Assembly: GCF_041200175.1 (NCBI RefSeq)
Contig: NZ_CP165727.1
Coordinates: 3,509,501 to 3,573,500 of the forward strand
Source of the DNA: Streptomyces sp. R33
GTDB lineage: Bacteria; Actinomycetota; Actinomycetes; Streptomycetales; Streptomycetaceae
Length of the DNA stretch: 64,000 nucleotides
Direction of reading: 5' to 3'
Each line of letters starts with the position of its first letter. Positions within the stretch are counted from its first letter, which is position 1. This document shows, piece after piece, positions 44,387 through 53,274 of this stretch. The notes beneath the pieces were generated by a model, which saw only the letters and a list, made by a program, of their open reading frames with translations, was not told the origin of the DNA and ran no database searches. Made by a program: the position numbers and the translations under genes.

Positions 44387-45388
44387 TCAGTGTCTTGGTC
44401 TGGAGGGGCCGGGAGAGCCGGAGAACGCCGGGGGCGCCGTCCGGCCCCCGTCCTCGGCCGGCGGCGGTGCGGCCAGCGGCGCGGCGCAGAAGCCGCAGCG
44501 GTCGCCGATGAGCTCGAGGCCGCACCAGTGGCACTGCTCGCGCCGGACGGAGGCGACGAGTTGGTAGAGCACGGCCGGGTCCGGGATGGCGGCGGCGAAC
44601 TCCACGAGCTTCGTCGTGGCCCACCAGATCGGCGAGTCGGCCGGGAGCGGGTTCTCCATCACGCCCTGGACCTGCCAGGCGGGCGCGAGTTCGGCCGCCA
44701 CCCAGTCGGAGGCGAGCTGGCCGCGGGCGAAGGTGAGGTGGGTGGCGAAACCGGGACCGGGCGGCAGCCCCGTGCCGGCTGCGCCGCCGGAGCGCCCGCC
44801 TCCGCCGTGGCCGCCCTGTCCGCCGCGCCCTGCGCGTCCGCCGTGTGCGCCGTGCCCTCCGTGGGCCTTGGCGCCGGAGCCGCTCAGCTTGACCAGGTGC
44901 GGGGTCGGGTGGGCCAGTACGGCGAACTGCGCGTTCGGCGACCACGACCTCGCGTGGGCCTTGAGACCGACCGCGACCCGGTCCAGTCGGGCGACCGAGC
45001 CCAGCAGGGCGCCCGCGTGGATGTAGTGGGACAGCAGCCGGGCCGCGGAGGCGATGACCCCGGGGCTGAAGTCGCAGACGCTGAGCTGGCGGAGCTGACG
45101 TACCAGCAGGGCCGTGGCCAGCGGGGGCAGATCGAGGTCGAGGAGGGCGATGCGGTCGGTCTCGAGGATGGCCCGCACCGTGTGCAGCCGCCGGACGGTC
45201 GCCGTCGGCAGCCAGGGCGGTACGAAGACCACGAGATGGCCGTGGCGCTCCAGCAGGGCGCTCGTCTCGGCGAGGGCGCCCGCCAGGTCGAGCTGTCCCG
45301 GCGGGTGCAGTACGACGGCCGGCGGTGTGTGCCGGTCAGGGGCCGGCAGCACCAGATCGGCGCTGGTGACGGCAATGGCGGTCGGCAC
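44387..45388 (-). CDS. Tad-locus protein with C-terminal zinc ribbon, unknown function
   Basis: The 333-residue protein is the first gene of the operon. It has no membrane helix. The N-terminal part (about 1-170) is rich in Leu/Ala/His. A glycine-rich run (HGGHGAHGGRAGRGGQGGHGG, about 190-215) separates it from a C-terminal region with WWATTKLVEFAAAIPDPAVLYQLV. It ends with a treble-clef-like zinc ribbon, CHWCGLELIGDRCGFC (CxxC-N8-CxxC). I do not recognise the family, but it is conserved with Streptomyces Tad loci as I recall. GTG 45388 has a GGGG upstream; the frame is open far upstream. Confidence 0.7.
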   Translation of the reverse strand: MPTAIAVTSADLVLPAPDRHTPPAVVLHPPGQLDLAGALAETSALLERHGHLVVFVPPWLPTATVRRLHTVRAILETDRIALLDLDLPPLATALLVRQLRQLSVCDFSPGVIASAARLLSHYIHAGALLGSVARLDRVAVGLKAHARSWSPNAQFAVLAHPTPHLVKLSGSGAKAHGGHGAHGGRAGRGGQGGHGGGGRSGGAAGTGLPPGPGFATHLTFARGQLASDWVAAELAPAWQVQGVMENPLPADSPIWWATTKLVEFAAAIPDPAVLYQLVASVRREQCHWCGLELIGDRCGFCAAPLAAPPPAEDGGRTAPPAFSGSPGPSRPRH

Positions 45389-45628
45389 GCGAATCCCCCT
45401 GTTCACCCCGTACGCCCCATACGTCGGCGCCGCCGTCGCGTACGCGCACCCCTGCGCGACCGCAAACGATCGGCGCCCTTCCCCCTTGCCCCAGCACCAT
45501 ATCCGCGTCGTCCCTGGCAGGGCAGGGCCTTGGGAATTCCCGTGCTGCAGGCGCCTGTCACAGGTGGCGGGAAACCCGGACAACCGGGATCGGACACCCG
45601 ATCAATTCAAGCCACATTGCAAAGAGTC

Positions 45629-45634
45629 TTGACA
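45629..45634 (+). promoter_or_regulatory. -35 element of the chitinase promoter
   Basis: TTGACA is a perfect -35 box, 7 bp before the DasR-like palindrome. No good -10 box is seen at the usual spacing. Confidence 0.45.
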
Positions 45635-45640
45635 CGGAGA

Positions 45641-45654
45641 TTGGTCTGGACCAA
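45641..45654. promoter_or_regulatory. DasR-type operator (dre) of the chitinase gene
   Basis: TTGGTCTGGACCAA is close to the DasR consensus (ACTGGTCTAGACCAGT). It would hold the gene off until N-acetylglucosamine metabolites release the repressor. It lies 7 bp after the TTGACA box. Confidence 0.75.
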
Positions 45655-45781
45655 CTTGGGGCCCACGCGTCACCAACGCCGGAGGGGTTTCCCCCACTTA
45701 CGCCCCGAGGCGTTCCTCCGCCTGCTCCTCCGCCTGTTCCACCACCCCCTTCACATCCCCTTCTCCCCCCACGGAGACCAC

Positions 45782-47476
45782 GTGAACCGCATACGCTCGC
45801 TCGCCCTCCTGGGCGCCGCCACCCTTGCCGCCGGGGGCCTGACCGCCCTCGCCACCGGTTCCGCGCATGCCGCCGACGTCAACGTCGCCCGCAACGGAGG
45901 CTTCGAGTCCGGGCTCGCCGACTGGACCTGCAGCTCCGGGAGCGGCGCCGTCGTGTCCTCACCGGTGTACGCCGGGGCCGGCGCCCTCAAGGGAACCCCG
46001 GCGGGCCAGGACAACGCGCAGTGCAGTCAGACCGTCACGGTCAAGCCGAACTCGACGTACACGATCAGCGAGCAGGTGCAGGGCTCGTACGTGTACCTCG
46101 GCGCGACCGGGACCGGCACGCAGGACGTGTCCACCTGGACCCCCGGCTCGGGCGGCGGCTGGCAGAAGCTGTCGACCACCTTCACCACGGGCCCGAGCAC
46201 CACCCGGGTCACCGTGTGGACGCACGGCTGGTACGGGCAGCCCGCGTACGTCGTCGACGACTTCAGCGTCTTCGGCCCGGACGGGGGCGGCGGCACCGAC
46301 CCCGGCCCGTCCGTCCCCGGCGCCCCGGGCGGGACCGCCGTTTCCGGCCAGAGCGCGAACGGGCTCACCCTTTCGTGGAACGCGGTCAGCGGGGCGACCG
46401 GCTATTACGTGTATCAGGACGGTGTCCGGGTCAAGACCGTGTCCGGCCCCCCCGCGCAGATCACCGGGCTCGCCGCCGCCACCTCGTACTCCTTCCAGGT
46501 GAGCGCGTACAACGCGGCCGGCGAGGGCCCGAAGTCGGCGGCGGTGACCGGTACGACGACCGGCGGCGGGAACCCGAACCCGAACCCCTCGGTCCCCAAG
46601 CACGCGCTGACCGGCTACTGGCAGAACTTCAACAACGGCGCGACCGTCCAGAAGATCTCGGACGTCTCGTCCCAGTACGACATCATCGCCGTCTCCTTCG
46701 CCGACGCCACGACCACGCCCGGGGCCATCGCCTTCAACCTCGACTCGGCCGGTCTCGGCGGGTACACGGTCGCGCAGTTCAAGGCGGACATCGCCGCGAA
46801 GAAGGCGGCCGGCAAGTCCGTCATCCTCTCCATCGGCGGCGAGAAGGGCACCATCTCGGTCAACGACTCCGCCTCCGCGAACAACCTGGCGAACTCGGCG
46901 TACGCGCTGATGCAGGAGTACGGCTTCAGCGGGATCGACATCGACCTGGAGAACGGGCTCAACCCGACCTACATGACGCAGGCGCTGCGCTCGCTGTCCG
47001 CCAAGGCCGGCTCCTCGCTCGTCATCACGATGGCCCCGCAGACCATCGACATGCAGTCGACGGCGGGCGGCTACTTCAAGACGGCGCTGAACATCAAGGA
47101 CATCCTCACCGTCGTCAACATGCAGTACTACAACAGCGGCTCGATGAACGGCTGCGACGGCAAGGTCTACTCCCAGGGCTCGGTGGACTTCCTCACCGCG
47201 CTGGCCTGCATCCAGCTCGAGGGCGGGCTCGACCCCTCGCAGGTGGGCATCGGCGTGCCGGCCTCGCCGAGCGGCGCGGGCAGCGGGTACGTCTCCCCCA
47301 CCATCGTGAACAACGCCCTGGACTGCCTGGCCAGGGGCACGAACTGCGGATCCTTCAAGCCCTCGAAGACCTACCCGGGGCTGCGCGGCGCGATGACCTG
47401 GTCGACCAACTGGGACGCCAAGGCGGGGAGCGCTTGGTCCAACTCGGTGGCTCCGAAGGTTCACGGCCTGCCCTAG
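45782..47476 (+). CDS. Secreted GH18 chitinase with CBM and FN3 domains
   Basis: The 564-residue enzyme cleaves chitin outside the cell. It has a signal peptide (LALLGAATLAAGGLTALATGSAHAA), a carbohydrate-binding domain (about 35-175: NVARNGGFESGLADWTC, DDFSVFGP), an FN3 domain (about 185-270) and a GH18 domain (about 280-564). The catalytic motif GFSGIDIDLEN has the Asp-Asp-Glu set (D-x-D-x-E), with Leu where most have Trp. GTG 45782 has GGAG 5 nt upstream. The DasR-like operator fits chitin-induced control. A domain order like ChiD-type enzymes of Streptomyces is likely. Confidence 0.94.
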   Translation: MNRIRSLALLGAATLAAGGLTALATGSAHAADVNVARNGGFESGLADWTCSSGSGAVVSSPVYAGAGALKGTPAGQDNAQCSQTVTVKPNSTYTISEQVQGSYVYLGATGTGTQDVSTWTPGSGGGWQKLSTTFTTGPSTTRVTVWTHGWYGQPAYVVDDFSVFGPDGGGGTDPGPSVPGAPGGTAVSGQSANGLTLSWNAVSGATGYYVYQDGVRVKTVSGPPAQITGLAAATSYSFQVSAYNAAGEGPKSAAVTGTTTGGGNPNPNPSVPKHALTGYWQNFNNGATVQKISDVSSQYDIIAVSFADATTTPGAIAFNLDSAGLGGYTVAQFKADIAAKKAAGKSVILSIGGEKGTISVNDSASANNLANSAYALMQEYGFSGIDIDLENGLNPTYMTQALRSLSAKAGSSLVITMAPQTIDMQSTAGGYFKTALNIKDILTVVNMQYYNSGSMNGCDGKVYSQGSVDFLTALACIQLEGGLDPSQVGIGVPASPSGAGSGYVSPTIVNNALDCLARGTNCGSFKPSKTYPGLRGAMTWSTNWDAKAGSAWSNSVAPKVHGLP

Positions 47477-47617
47477 GCGGTACGTGTGGGGGTGGCCGTC
47501 CCGGCGGGTGGCCGTCCGGCAGATTTGGCTGGAATGCAGTTCTTGACCGGGACATGCCACAAGAGCACGCTGTGCGCGTCCGCACGGCTACCCCCACACT
47601 CCCACCCAGGAGAACGC

Positions 47618-48958
47618 ATGCGGCTCCACACCCGACGCAGGGCCGCCGTCACGGCGGCCCTGCTCGCTCTCGCGCTCGGCGCACCCGCCTACGGCATGAG
47701 CGCGACGGCGGCCCCACCGCCCACACCGTCCACCGCCACCCTGGACGAGGCCGTCGTCCAGTACGAGATCAAGGGACCGTCCACCGCGGCCGAGCGAACG
47801 GCCCTGCTCCGTACGGGCGTCTCGATCGACGAGGTCGACGCCCGCTCGGTCGTCGTCAGCGCCGACCCCATGCAGGCCAGGGAACTACGGGCGCTCGGCT
47901 ACAAGCTGACCGCCCTGCCCGGGCCGCCGGACCGCTCCGAGCGGGGCGTTGCGGCGAGCCCGATGGACTTCCCGTCCAAGGACTCGATGTACCACAACTA
48001 CGCCGAGGCCAACACGGAGATCGACCAGCGCATCGCGCAGTACCCCTCGATCATGAGCAAGAGGGTGATCGGAAAGTCGTACCAGGGCCGGGACATCGTC
48101 GCCATCAAGATCAGCGACAACGTCGCGACCGACGAGAACGAGCCCGAGGTGCTCTTCACGCACCACCAGCACGCCCGCGAGCACCTGACCGTCGAAATGG
48201 CGCTCTACCTGCTCAAGGAGTTCGGCTCCAAGTACGGCAGCGACACGCGGATCACCAACATGGTCAACGGCCGTGAGATCTGGATCGTGCCGGACCTCAA
48301 CCCGGACGGCGGCGAGTACGACATCGCGACCGGCTCCTACCGCTCCTGGCGCAAGAACCGGCAGCCGAACTCGGGCTCCTCGTACGTCGGTACCGACGAG
48401 AACCGGAACTGGAACTACAAGTGGGGCTGCTGCGGCGGCTCCAGTGGCAGCAAGAGCTCCGAGACCTACCGCGGTGCGGCCGCCGAGTCGGCCCCCGAGG
48501 TGAAGGTGGTCTCGGACTTCGTCCGCAGCCGCGTGGTCGGCGGCAAGCAGCAGATCACCGCCGCCATCGACTTCCACACGTACAGCGAACTGGTGCTCTG
48601 GCCGTTCGGGTGGACGTACAACGACACGGCGCCGGGCCTGACGGCCGACGACCTCGCCGTGTACAAGACCATCGGCACGAGCATGGCCAACAGCAACGGC
48701 TACACGCCGGAGCAGTCGAGCGACCTGTACATCACGGACGGGACGATCGACGACTGGCTGTGGGGCAACCAGAAGATCTTCGCCTACACCTTCGAGATGT
48801 ACCCGTCCGAGACGGGCGGCGGGGGCGGCTTCTACCCGCCGGACGAGGTGATCGACCGCGAGACGGCGCGCAACCGTGACGCCGTCCTGCAACTGCTGGA
48901 GAACGCGGACTGCATGTACCGCTCGATCGGCAAGCAGTCGCAGTACTGCGCCTCGTAG
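47618..48958 (+). CDS. Secreted zinc carboxypeptidase (M14 family)
   Basis: The 446-residue protein has a Sec signal ([21 protein letters not shown]), a propeptide-like stretch (about 35-110: [25 protein letters not shown]) and an M14 domain (about 115-440). Zinc ligands are visible in [13 protein letters not shown] (HxxE) and in [15 protein letters not shown]. The catalytic Glu is in FAYTFEMYP. An Asn-Arg pair in [11 protein letters not shown] fits substrate C-terminus binding. It releases C-terminal amino acids outside the cell. ATG 47618 follows AGGAGAA. It is 141 nt after the chitinase but has no shared operon evidence. Confidence 0.92.
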   Translation: MRLHTRRRAAVTAALLALALGAPAYGMSATAAPPPTPSTATLDEAVVQYEIKGPSTAAERTALLRTGVSIDEVDARSVVVSADPMQARELRALGYKLTALPGPPDRSERGVAASPMDFPSKDSMYHNYAEANTEIDQRIAQYPSIMSKRVIGKSYQGRDIVAIKISDNVATDENEPEVLFTHHQHAREHLTVEMALYLLKEFGSKYGSDTRITNMVNGREIWIVPDLNPDGGEYDIATGSYRSWRKNRQPNSGSSYVGTDENRNWNYKWGCCGGSSGSKSSETYRGAAAESAPEVKVVSDFVRSRVVGGKQQITAAIDFHTYSELVLWPFGWTYNDTAPGLTADDLAVYKTIGTSMANSNGYTPEQSSDLYITDGTIDDWLWGNQKIFAYTFEMYPSETGGGGGFYPPDEVIDRETARNRDAVLQLLENADCMYRSIGKQSQYCAS

Positions 48959-48981
48959 CCGACCGCCGGGAACACCGCTCC

Positions 48982-49011
48982 GGGGCGCCCCCGCCACCAG
49001 GGGGGCGCCCC
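48982..49011. terminator. Terminator between carboxypeptidase and RidA genes
   Basis: An 11-bp stem GGGGCGCCCCC/GGGGGCGCCCC with an 8-nt loop lies between convergent genes. Confidence 0.7.
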
Positions 49012-49044
49012 TCTCGGTGCCCGGACGGGCCCCTGAGAGCCCCG

Positions 49045-49455
49045 TCAGCCGAGGACGGCGAGGGCGTCGATCTCGATGAGGAGGCCGGCGGGCAGCCCGA
49101 CGTAGACGGTGGTGCGGGCGGCCGGGGCCTCCTTGAGGCCCTGTTCCTCGAAGTAGGCGTTGTAGAGGGCGTTCATCTCGGCGAAGTGGCCGGTGTCGGT
49201 CAGGTAGACGCGGATCATCATCACGTCGTCCCAGCCCGCGCCGCCGGCTTCCAGGACGGAGCGGACGTTCTCCAGCGTCTGGAGGGTCTGCTCGCGCAGC
49301 GTCGGCCCGGCGGGGGTGGGCGCCTGGCCGTCCACGTGCGGGAGGAAGCCGACCTGGCCGGCGACCTGGAGGATGTTCCCCTTGCGCACGCCGTGCGAGA
49401 ACTTCGCGGGCGGGGTGGTGTGGGTGTCGGGCGTGAGGGCGGTCTTCTCGGTCAC
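49045..49455 (-). CDS. RidA/YjgF family enamine deaminase
   Basis: The 136-residue protein hydrolyses reactive enamine/imine intermediates from PLP enzymes. It has VAGQVGFLPHVDG, VRSVLEAGGAGWDDVMMIRVYLTD and ARTTVYVGLPAGLLIEIDALAVL, with the conserved Arg in R-TTVYV and the final Glu. GTG 49455 overlaps the IclR stop (GTGA) and has GAGGAC upstream. It is part of the D-amino-acid module with the IclR, deaminase and D-aminoacylase genes. Confidence 0.92.
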   Translation of the reverse strand: MTEKTALTPDTHTTPPAKFSHGVRKGNILQVAGQVGFLPHVDGQAPTPAGPTLREQTLQTLENVRSVLEAGGAGWDDVMMIRVYLTDTGHFAEMNALYNAYFEEQGLKEAPAARTTVYVGLPAGLLIEIDALAVLG

Positions 49456-50216
49456 GGGGTGTCCTCGTCGTTCTGTGGGGAGCCGGAGTACTCGCGGCTG
49501 ACGGTGTCGGCGGTGCGCAGGACCAGGGGCAGCAGTTCGAGCAGGCCCTCGGCGGGGACGACCACGCCGGGCGCGGAGACGGACAGCGCGGCGACGACCC
49601 GCCCGTCCGGCCCGCGCACGGGTGCGCCCACGCAGTTGATCGACTCCTCGTGCCCGCCCAGGTCGGCGGCCCAGCCCTGTTCCCGTACGAGGTCCAGCTC
49701 GCGCAGGAAGGCCTGCGCGTCGGGGGTGGAGCGGGCGGTGTAACGGGGGTAGTCGATGCGCTCGGCGAGGCTGCACCGCTCGGCCTCGGGAAGGTCGGCG
49801 AGCAGCAGCTTCGCGACGGCGGCGACGGTGAGCGGGACGGGCTTGCCGATGCGGGAGTACATCCGGACGGGGTAGCGGCTGTCGACCTTGTCGACGTAGA
49901 CCACCTCGTCGTCCTGGTGCAGGGCGAGGTGCACGGTGTGCCCGGTGAGCCGGTTGAGCTCGACGAGGTGGGGGTGCGCGACGGCGCGGACGTCCAGGTT
50001 CTCCAGGGCCTGCCCGGCCAGCGCGAAGAGCTGCGCGCCGAGGCGGTAGCGGCCGTCGGGCCGGCGGTAGACGAAGCCGTGCTCGTGCAGGGTGCGCAGC
50101 AGGCGCAGGGCCGTGCTCTTGTGCACGCCGAGCTCCTCGGCCACCTCGCCGAGCCCCGCCGCGCCCTTCGCGAGCAGCGGCATGATGCGCAGCGCCCGCT
50201 CCACCGACTGACTCAC
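49452..50216 (-). CDS. IclR-family regulator of the D-amino-acid module
   Basis: The 254-residue regulator has an N-terminal winged HTH (VERALRIMPLLAKGAAGLGEVAEELGVHKSTALRLLRTL) and an IclR effector domain (about 75-245) with TGHTVHLALHQDDEVVYVDKVD and HEESINCVGAPVRGPDGRVVAALSVSAPG. GTG 50216 (VSQSVERAL) was chosen since GGAAGGG lies 6 nt upstream; a GTG at 50243 is also possible. It is divergent from the deaminase gene, with an inverted-repeat operator between them. Confidence 0.93.
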   Translation of the reverse strand: MSQSVERALRIMPLLAKGAAGLGEVAEELGVHKSTALRLLRTLHEHGFVYRRPDGRYRLGAQLFALAGQALENLDVRAVAHPHLVELNRLTGHTVHLALHQDDEVVYVDKVDSRYPVRMYSRIGKPVPLTVAAVAKLLLADLPEAERCSLAERIDYPRYTARSTPDAQAFLRELDLVREQGWAADLGGHEESINCVGAPVRGPDGRVVAALSVSAPGVVVPAEGLLELLPLVLRTADTVSREYSGSPQNDEDTP

Positions 50217-50299
50217 GCCACGCCCTTCCGGAACCCTGGACACACCGCGGGACGTTGACCGTTCACACCAGGAATGTTAGACAGCCACAAGCACAGCAC

Positions 50300-50326
50300 G
50301 CAACGAGCGTTGCAGAACTTGCAACG
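50300..50326. promoter_or_regulatory. IclR operator (overlapping inverted repeats)
   Basis: CGTTGCA-GAACT-TGCAACG (50308-50326) is a perfect 7-bp dyad. It overlaps GCAACG-AG-CGTTGC (50300-50313). The site ends 15 nt before the ATG at 50342, next to the ribosome site, so bound regulator could block transcription start. Confidence 0.65.
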
Positions 50327-50341
50327 CGAGGAGGAATCCGC

Positions 50342-51622
50342 ATGGGCACCGACGCAGTCCGCCGGCTCGCCGACGAACCGGTCGACCACCGGTTCAAGGG
50401 GCTGCCGCCCGACGCCGGGCAGGCGAATCTCACGGTCGGGCAGCTGGCCGCCGAGAAGCGGGACCTCTACACCGGCGGCTTCACCACCCCCGTCCTCACG
50501 CTCGACGCCGACGCGCTGGAGCACAACCTCACGGCCCTCGGCACGTACGCCGCCCGGCACGACCTCGCCTTCGCCCCGCACGGCAAGACCTGCATGGCGC
50601 CGCAGCTCTTCCGGCGCCAGCTCGAACACGGCGCCTGGGGCATCACCGCCGCCGTCCCCCACCAGGCCCGCGTCTACCGCGCCTTCGGCATCCAGCGGAT
50701 CTTCCTGGCCAACGAGCTCGTCGATCCGGCCGCCCTGCGCTGGGTGGCCGCCGAGCTCGCCGCCGACCCGGAGTTCCGCTTCGTCTGCTACGTCGACTCC
50801 GTGCGCGGGGTCGAGCTCATGGACCTGGCCCTGCAGGGGCAGGGCCAGGTCGTCGACGTCGTCGTCGAGCTCGGCGCCGGCGAGGGCGCCCGCACCGGCG
50901 CGCGGACCGACGAGGACTGCCGGGCCGTCGCCGACGCCGTGGCCCAGGCCGCCGCCCTGCGCCTCGTCGGCATCGCCGGGTACGAGGCCGAGGTCCCCGG
51001 CGCCGACCCGGACTCCGTCCACGCCTACCTGCGCCGGATGACCGCGCTCGCCGTCGAGTTCGACCGGGCCGGGCGGTTCGCGCCCGACGTCGAGGAGATC
51101 GTCGTCAGCGCCGGCGGCTCCGCCTGGTTCGACGCCGTCGCCGACGTGTTCGCCGAGCTCCCGGAGCTGTCCCGGCCGACGCTGCGGCTGCTGCGCTCCG
51201 GCGCGTACGTCTCCCACGACCACGGCTGGTACACCCGCCTCACCCCCTTCAACCGCGTCCCGCAGGAGGGCGGCCTGCGCCCCGCCTTCCGGCTCTGGAC
51301 CCAGGTCGTCTCCCGCCCCTCCCCCACACAGGCCTTCGTCAACGCGGGCAAGCGCGACATCGCCTACGACCTCGGCCTGCCCGAGGCCGAGCTCGTCCGC
51401 GACGCTCTCACCGGCGAGGAGCGCCCCGCCACCGGCGTGCGCGTGGTCAAACTGTCCGACCAGCACGCCTGGCTGGAGACCGACTCCGCGGACGGGGTGA
51501 ACGTCGGCGACTGGGTGGCGCTCGGAATGTCCCACCCCTGCACGATCTTCGAGAAGTGGCCGCTGATCCCGGTCGTCGCGGCCGACGGGACGGTCACCGA
51601 CTACGTGCGCACCTTCTTCTAG
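50342..51622 (+). CDS. Fold-type III PLP enzyme: D-threonine aldolase / D-serine dehydratase-like amino acid deaminase
   Basis: The 426-residue enzyme has an alanine-racemase-like N-terminal barrel and a D-serine dehydratase-like C-terminal domain. The PLP lysine is in FAPHGKTCMAPQ; the metal-binding region is near the end (DQHAWLE, HPCTIFEKWPLIPVV), with His and Cys as in zinc-dependent D-serine dehydratase. It would deaminate or cleave D-amino acids such as D-Ser or D-Thr. ATG 50342 follows GAGGAGG by 7 nt. It is followed by the D-aminoacylase after 7 nt. Confidence 0.88.
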   Translation: MGTDAVRRLADEPVDHRFKGLPPDAGQANLTVGQLAAEKRDLYTGGFTTPVLTLDADALEHNLTALGTYAARHDLAFAPHGKTCMAPQLFRRQLEHGAWGITAAVPHQARVYRAFGIQRIFLANELVDPAALRWVAAELAADPEFRFVCYVDSVRGVELMDLALQGQGQVVDVVVELGAGEGARTGARTDEDCRAVADAVAQAAALRLVGIAGYEAEVPGADPDSVHAYLRRMTALAVEFDRAGRFAPDVEEIVVSAGGSAWFDAVADVFAELPELSRPTLRLLRSGAYVSHDHGWYTRLTPFNRVPQEGGLRPAFRLWTQVVSRPSPTQAFVNAGKRDIAYDLGLPEAELVRDALTGEERPATGVRVVKLSDQHAWLETDSADGVNVGDWVALGMSHPCTIFEKWPLIPVVAADGTVTDYVRTFF

Positions 51623-51629
51623 CCGCGCC

Positions 51630-53201
51630 GTGGACCTGGTCATCCGCGGGGCCCGCGTCGTCGACGGCACGGGCGGGCCCTCGTACACCGCCGACGTCGG
51701 CGTGCACGGGGGCCGGATCGCCGAGATCGGCCGGATCCGCTCCGGCGGCCGGCACACCGTCGACGCGCACGGCCTCGCGCTGGCTCCCGGCTTCGTCGAC
51801 ATGCACGCCCACAGCGACCTCGCCCTGCTCCGCGACCCCGACCACAGGGCCAAGGCCGCCCAGGGCGTGACCCTCGAGGTCCTCGGCCAGGACGGGCTCT
51901 CGTACGCGCCCGTCGACGACCGCACGCTCGCCGAGGTGCGGGCCGCCATCACCGGCTGGAACGGCGCGGGCGAGGACATCGAGTTCGACTGGCGGGACGT
52001 GGGCGGGTACCTGGACCGGCTCGATCGCACCGGCATCGCCGTCAACGCCGCGTACCTCGTCCCGCAGGGCACCGTCCGCGCGTACGCCCTCGGCTGGGAC
52101 GACCGCCCGGCCAGCCCCGCCGAGCTCGACCGGATGCGGGCGCTCGTCGCCGAGGGCCTCGCGCAGGGCGCCGTCGGCATGTCCTCGGGGCTCACCTACA
52201 CCCCCGGCATGTACGCCTCCGGCGCCGAACTGACGGAGCTGTGCCGCGTGGTGGCCGGGTACGGCGGCTACTACTGCCCGCACCACCGCTCGTACGGGCG
52301 CGGCGCACTCGGTGCGTACGCCGAGATGGTCGAGCTGAGCCGGGAGGCCGGCTGCGCGCTCCATCTCGCGCACGCCACCATGAACTTCGCGGAGAACGAG
52401 GGCCGGGCGGGCGCGCTCCTCGCCCTCCTCGACGGGGCCCTCGCCGCCGGGGCCGACATCACCCTCGACTCGTACCCGTACACCCCGGGCTGCACCACCC
52501 TCGTCGCGCTCCTGCCGAGCTGGGCGAACGAGGGCGGGCCGGAGGCCGTCCTCGCCCGCCTGCGCGACGACGCCGAGGCCGAGCGCATCCGGTACGCGCT
52601 GGAGGTGACCGGGGCCGACGGCTGCCACGGCGTCCCCGTCGACTGGGCGACGATCGAGATCTCGGGGACGGCCGACCCCGCGCACGGGGCGTACGTCGGC
52701 ACGCGCCTGCGGGACTGGGACACCGCTCGGCGGCTGCTGGTGGAGGACCGGCTGGGGCCGACGATCCTCCAGCACGTCGGCCACGAGGAGAACGTCCGGG
52801 CGATCATGCGCCACCGGGTCCACACCGGCGGCTCCGACGGCATCCTCCGGGGCGCGAAACCGCATCCGCGGGCGTACGGCACCTTCCCGCACTACCTCGG
52901 GCGCTACGTGCGCGAGCTCGGCGTGCTCTCGCTGGAGGAATGCGTGGCCCACCTGTCGGGCCGCCCGGCGGCCCGACTGCGGCTGCCCGACCGGGGGTTG
53001 GTGCGCACGGGCCACCGCGCCGACCTCGTCCTGTTCGATCCGGAGACGGTCGCGGCCGGGTCCTCGTACGAGAACCCGCGCGCGCTGCCGGCCGGCATCC
53101 CGCACGTGCTGATCGACGGCCGGTTCGTGATGCGGGACGGGCGCAGGACGGACGTCCTGGCCGGCCGGTCGGTCCGCAGGACGCCGTACCGGGGCCGTTG
53201 A
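51630..53201 (+). CDS. D-aminoacylase (N-acyl-D-amino-acid deacylase, amidohydrolase family)
   Basis: The 523-residue enzyme releases free D-amino acids from N-acyl forms. It begins with the amidohydrolase strand VIRGARVVDGTGG, has the metal motif DMHAHSD (HxH), HLAHATMNFAEN, ILQHVGHEENVRAIMRH and the C-terminal composite barrel (VRTGHRADLVLFDPETVA). Its length and motif set match D-aminoacylases. GTG 51630 lies 7 nt after the deaminase stop, so both are one operon. Its product would feed the upstream deaminase. Confidence 0.92.
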   Translation: MDLVIRGARVVDGTGGPSYTADVGVHGGRIAEIGRIRSGGRHTVDAHGLALAPGFVDMHAHSDLALLRDPDHRAKAAQGVTLEVLGQDGLSYAPVDDRTLAEVRAAITGWNGAGEDIEFDWRDVGGYLDRLDRTGIAVNAAYLVPQGTVRAYALGWDDRPASPAELDRMRALVAEGLAQGAVGMSSGLTYTPGMYASGAELTELCRVVAGYGGYYCPHHRSYGRGALGAYAEMVELSREAGCALHLAHATMNFAENEGRAGALLALLDGALAAGADITLDSYPYTPGCTTLVALLPSWANEGGPEAVLARLRDDAEAERIRYALEVTGADGCHGVPVDWATIEISGTADPAHGAYVGTRLRDWDTARRLLVEDRLGPTILQHVGHEENVRAIMRHRVHTGGSDGILRGAKPHPRAYGTFPHYLGRYVRELGVLSLEECVAHLSGRPAARLRLPDRGLVRTGHRADLVLFDPETVAAGSSYENPRALPAGIPHVLIDGRFVMRDGRRTDVLAGRSVRRTPYRGR

Positions 53202-53226
53202 GCGGCGCAGCCCCTGAGGCCGCTCA
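53199..53226 (+). terminator. Terminator overlapping the D-aminoacylase stop codon
   Basis: TGAGCGGC (starting with the stop codon) and GCCGCTCA form an 8-bp stem with a 12-nt loop. Confidence 0.5.
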
Positions 53227-53261
53227 GCCGTTGGGGCCGCCGGGGGTTCGGGCCGTCCGCC

Positions 53262-53267
53262 TACGAT
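53262..53267 (+). promoter_or_regulatory. -10 element of a leaderless promoter
   Basis: TACGAT ends 7 nt before ATG 53275. There is no Shine-Dalgarno. An ATG at 53266 overlaps the box, so 53275 is the better start. Confidence 0.5.
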
Positions 53268-53274
53268 GGGCGGC

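Larger units (their letters stand above)
45389..45781. other. Intergenic region between Tad operon and chitinase
   Basis: This 393-nt gap has no credible ORF. It contains the presumed Tad promoter (from 45388 upward on the minus strand) and, nearer the chitinase, a TTGACA box (45629-45634) and the DasR-like site. CGATCGGCGCC and CAGGGCAGGG repeats are also present. Confidence 0.45.

Noticed and set aside
45782..53201. Secondary-metabolite gene cluster
   Set aside because: The genes are degradative (chitinase, peptidase, D-aminoacylase); no synthase, carrier or tailoring set is present.
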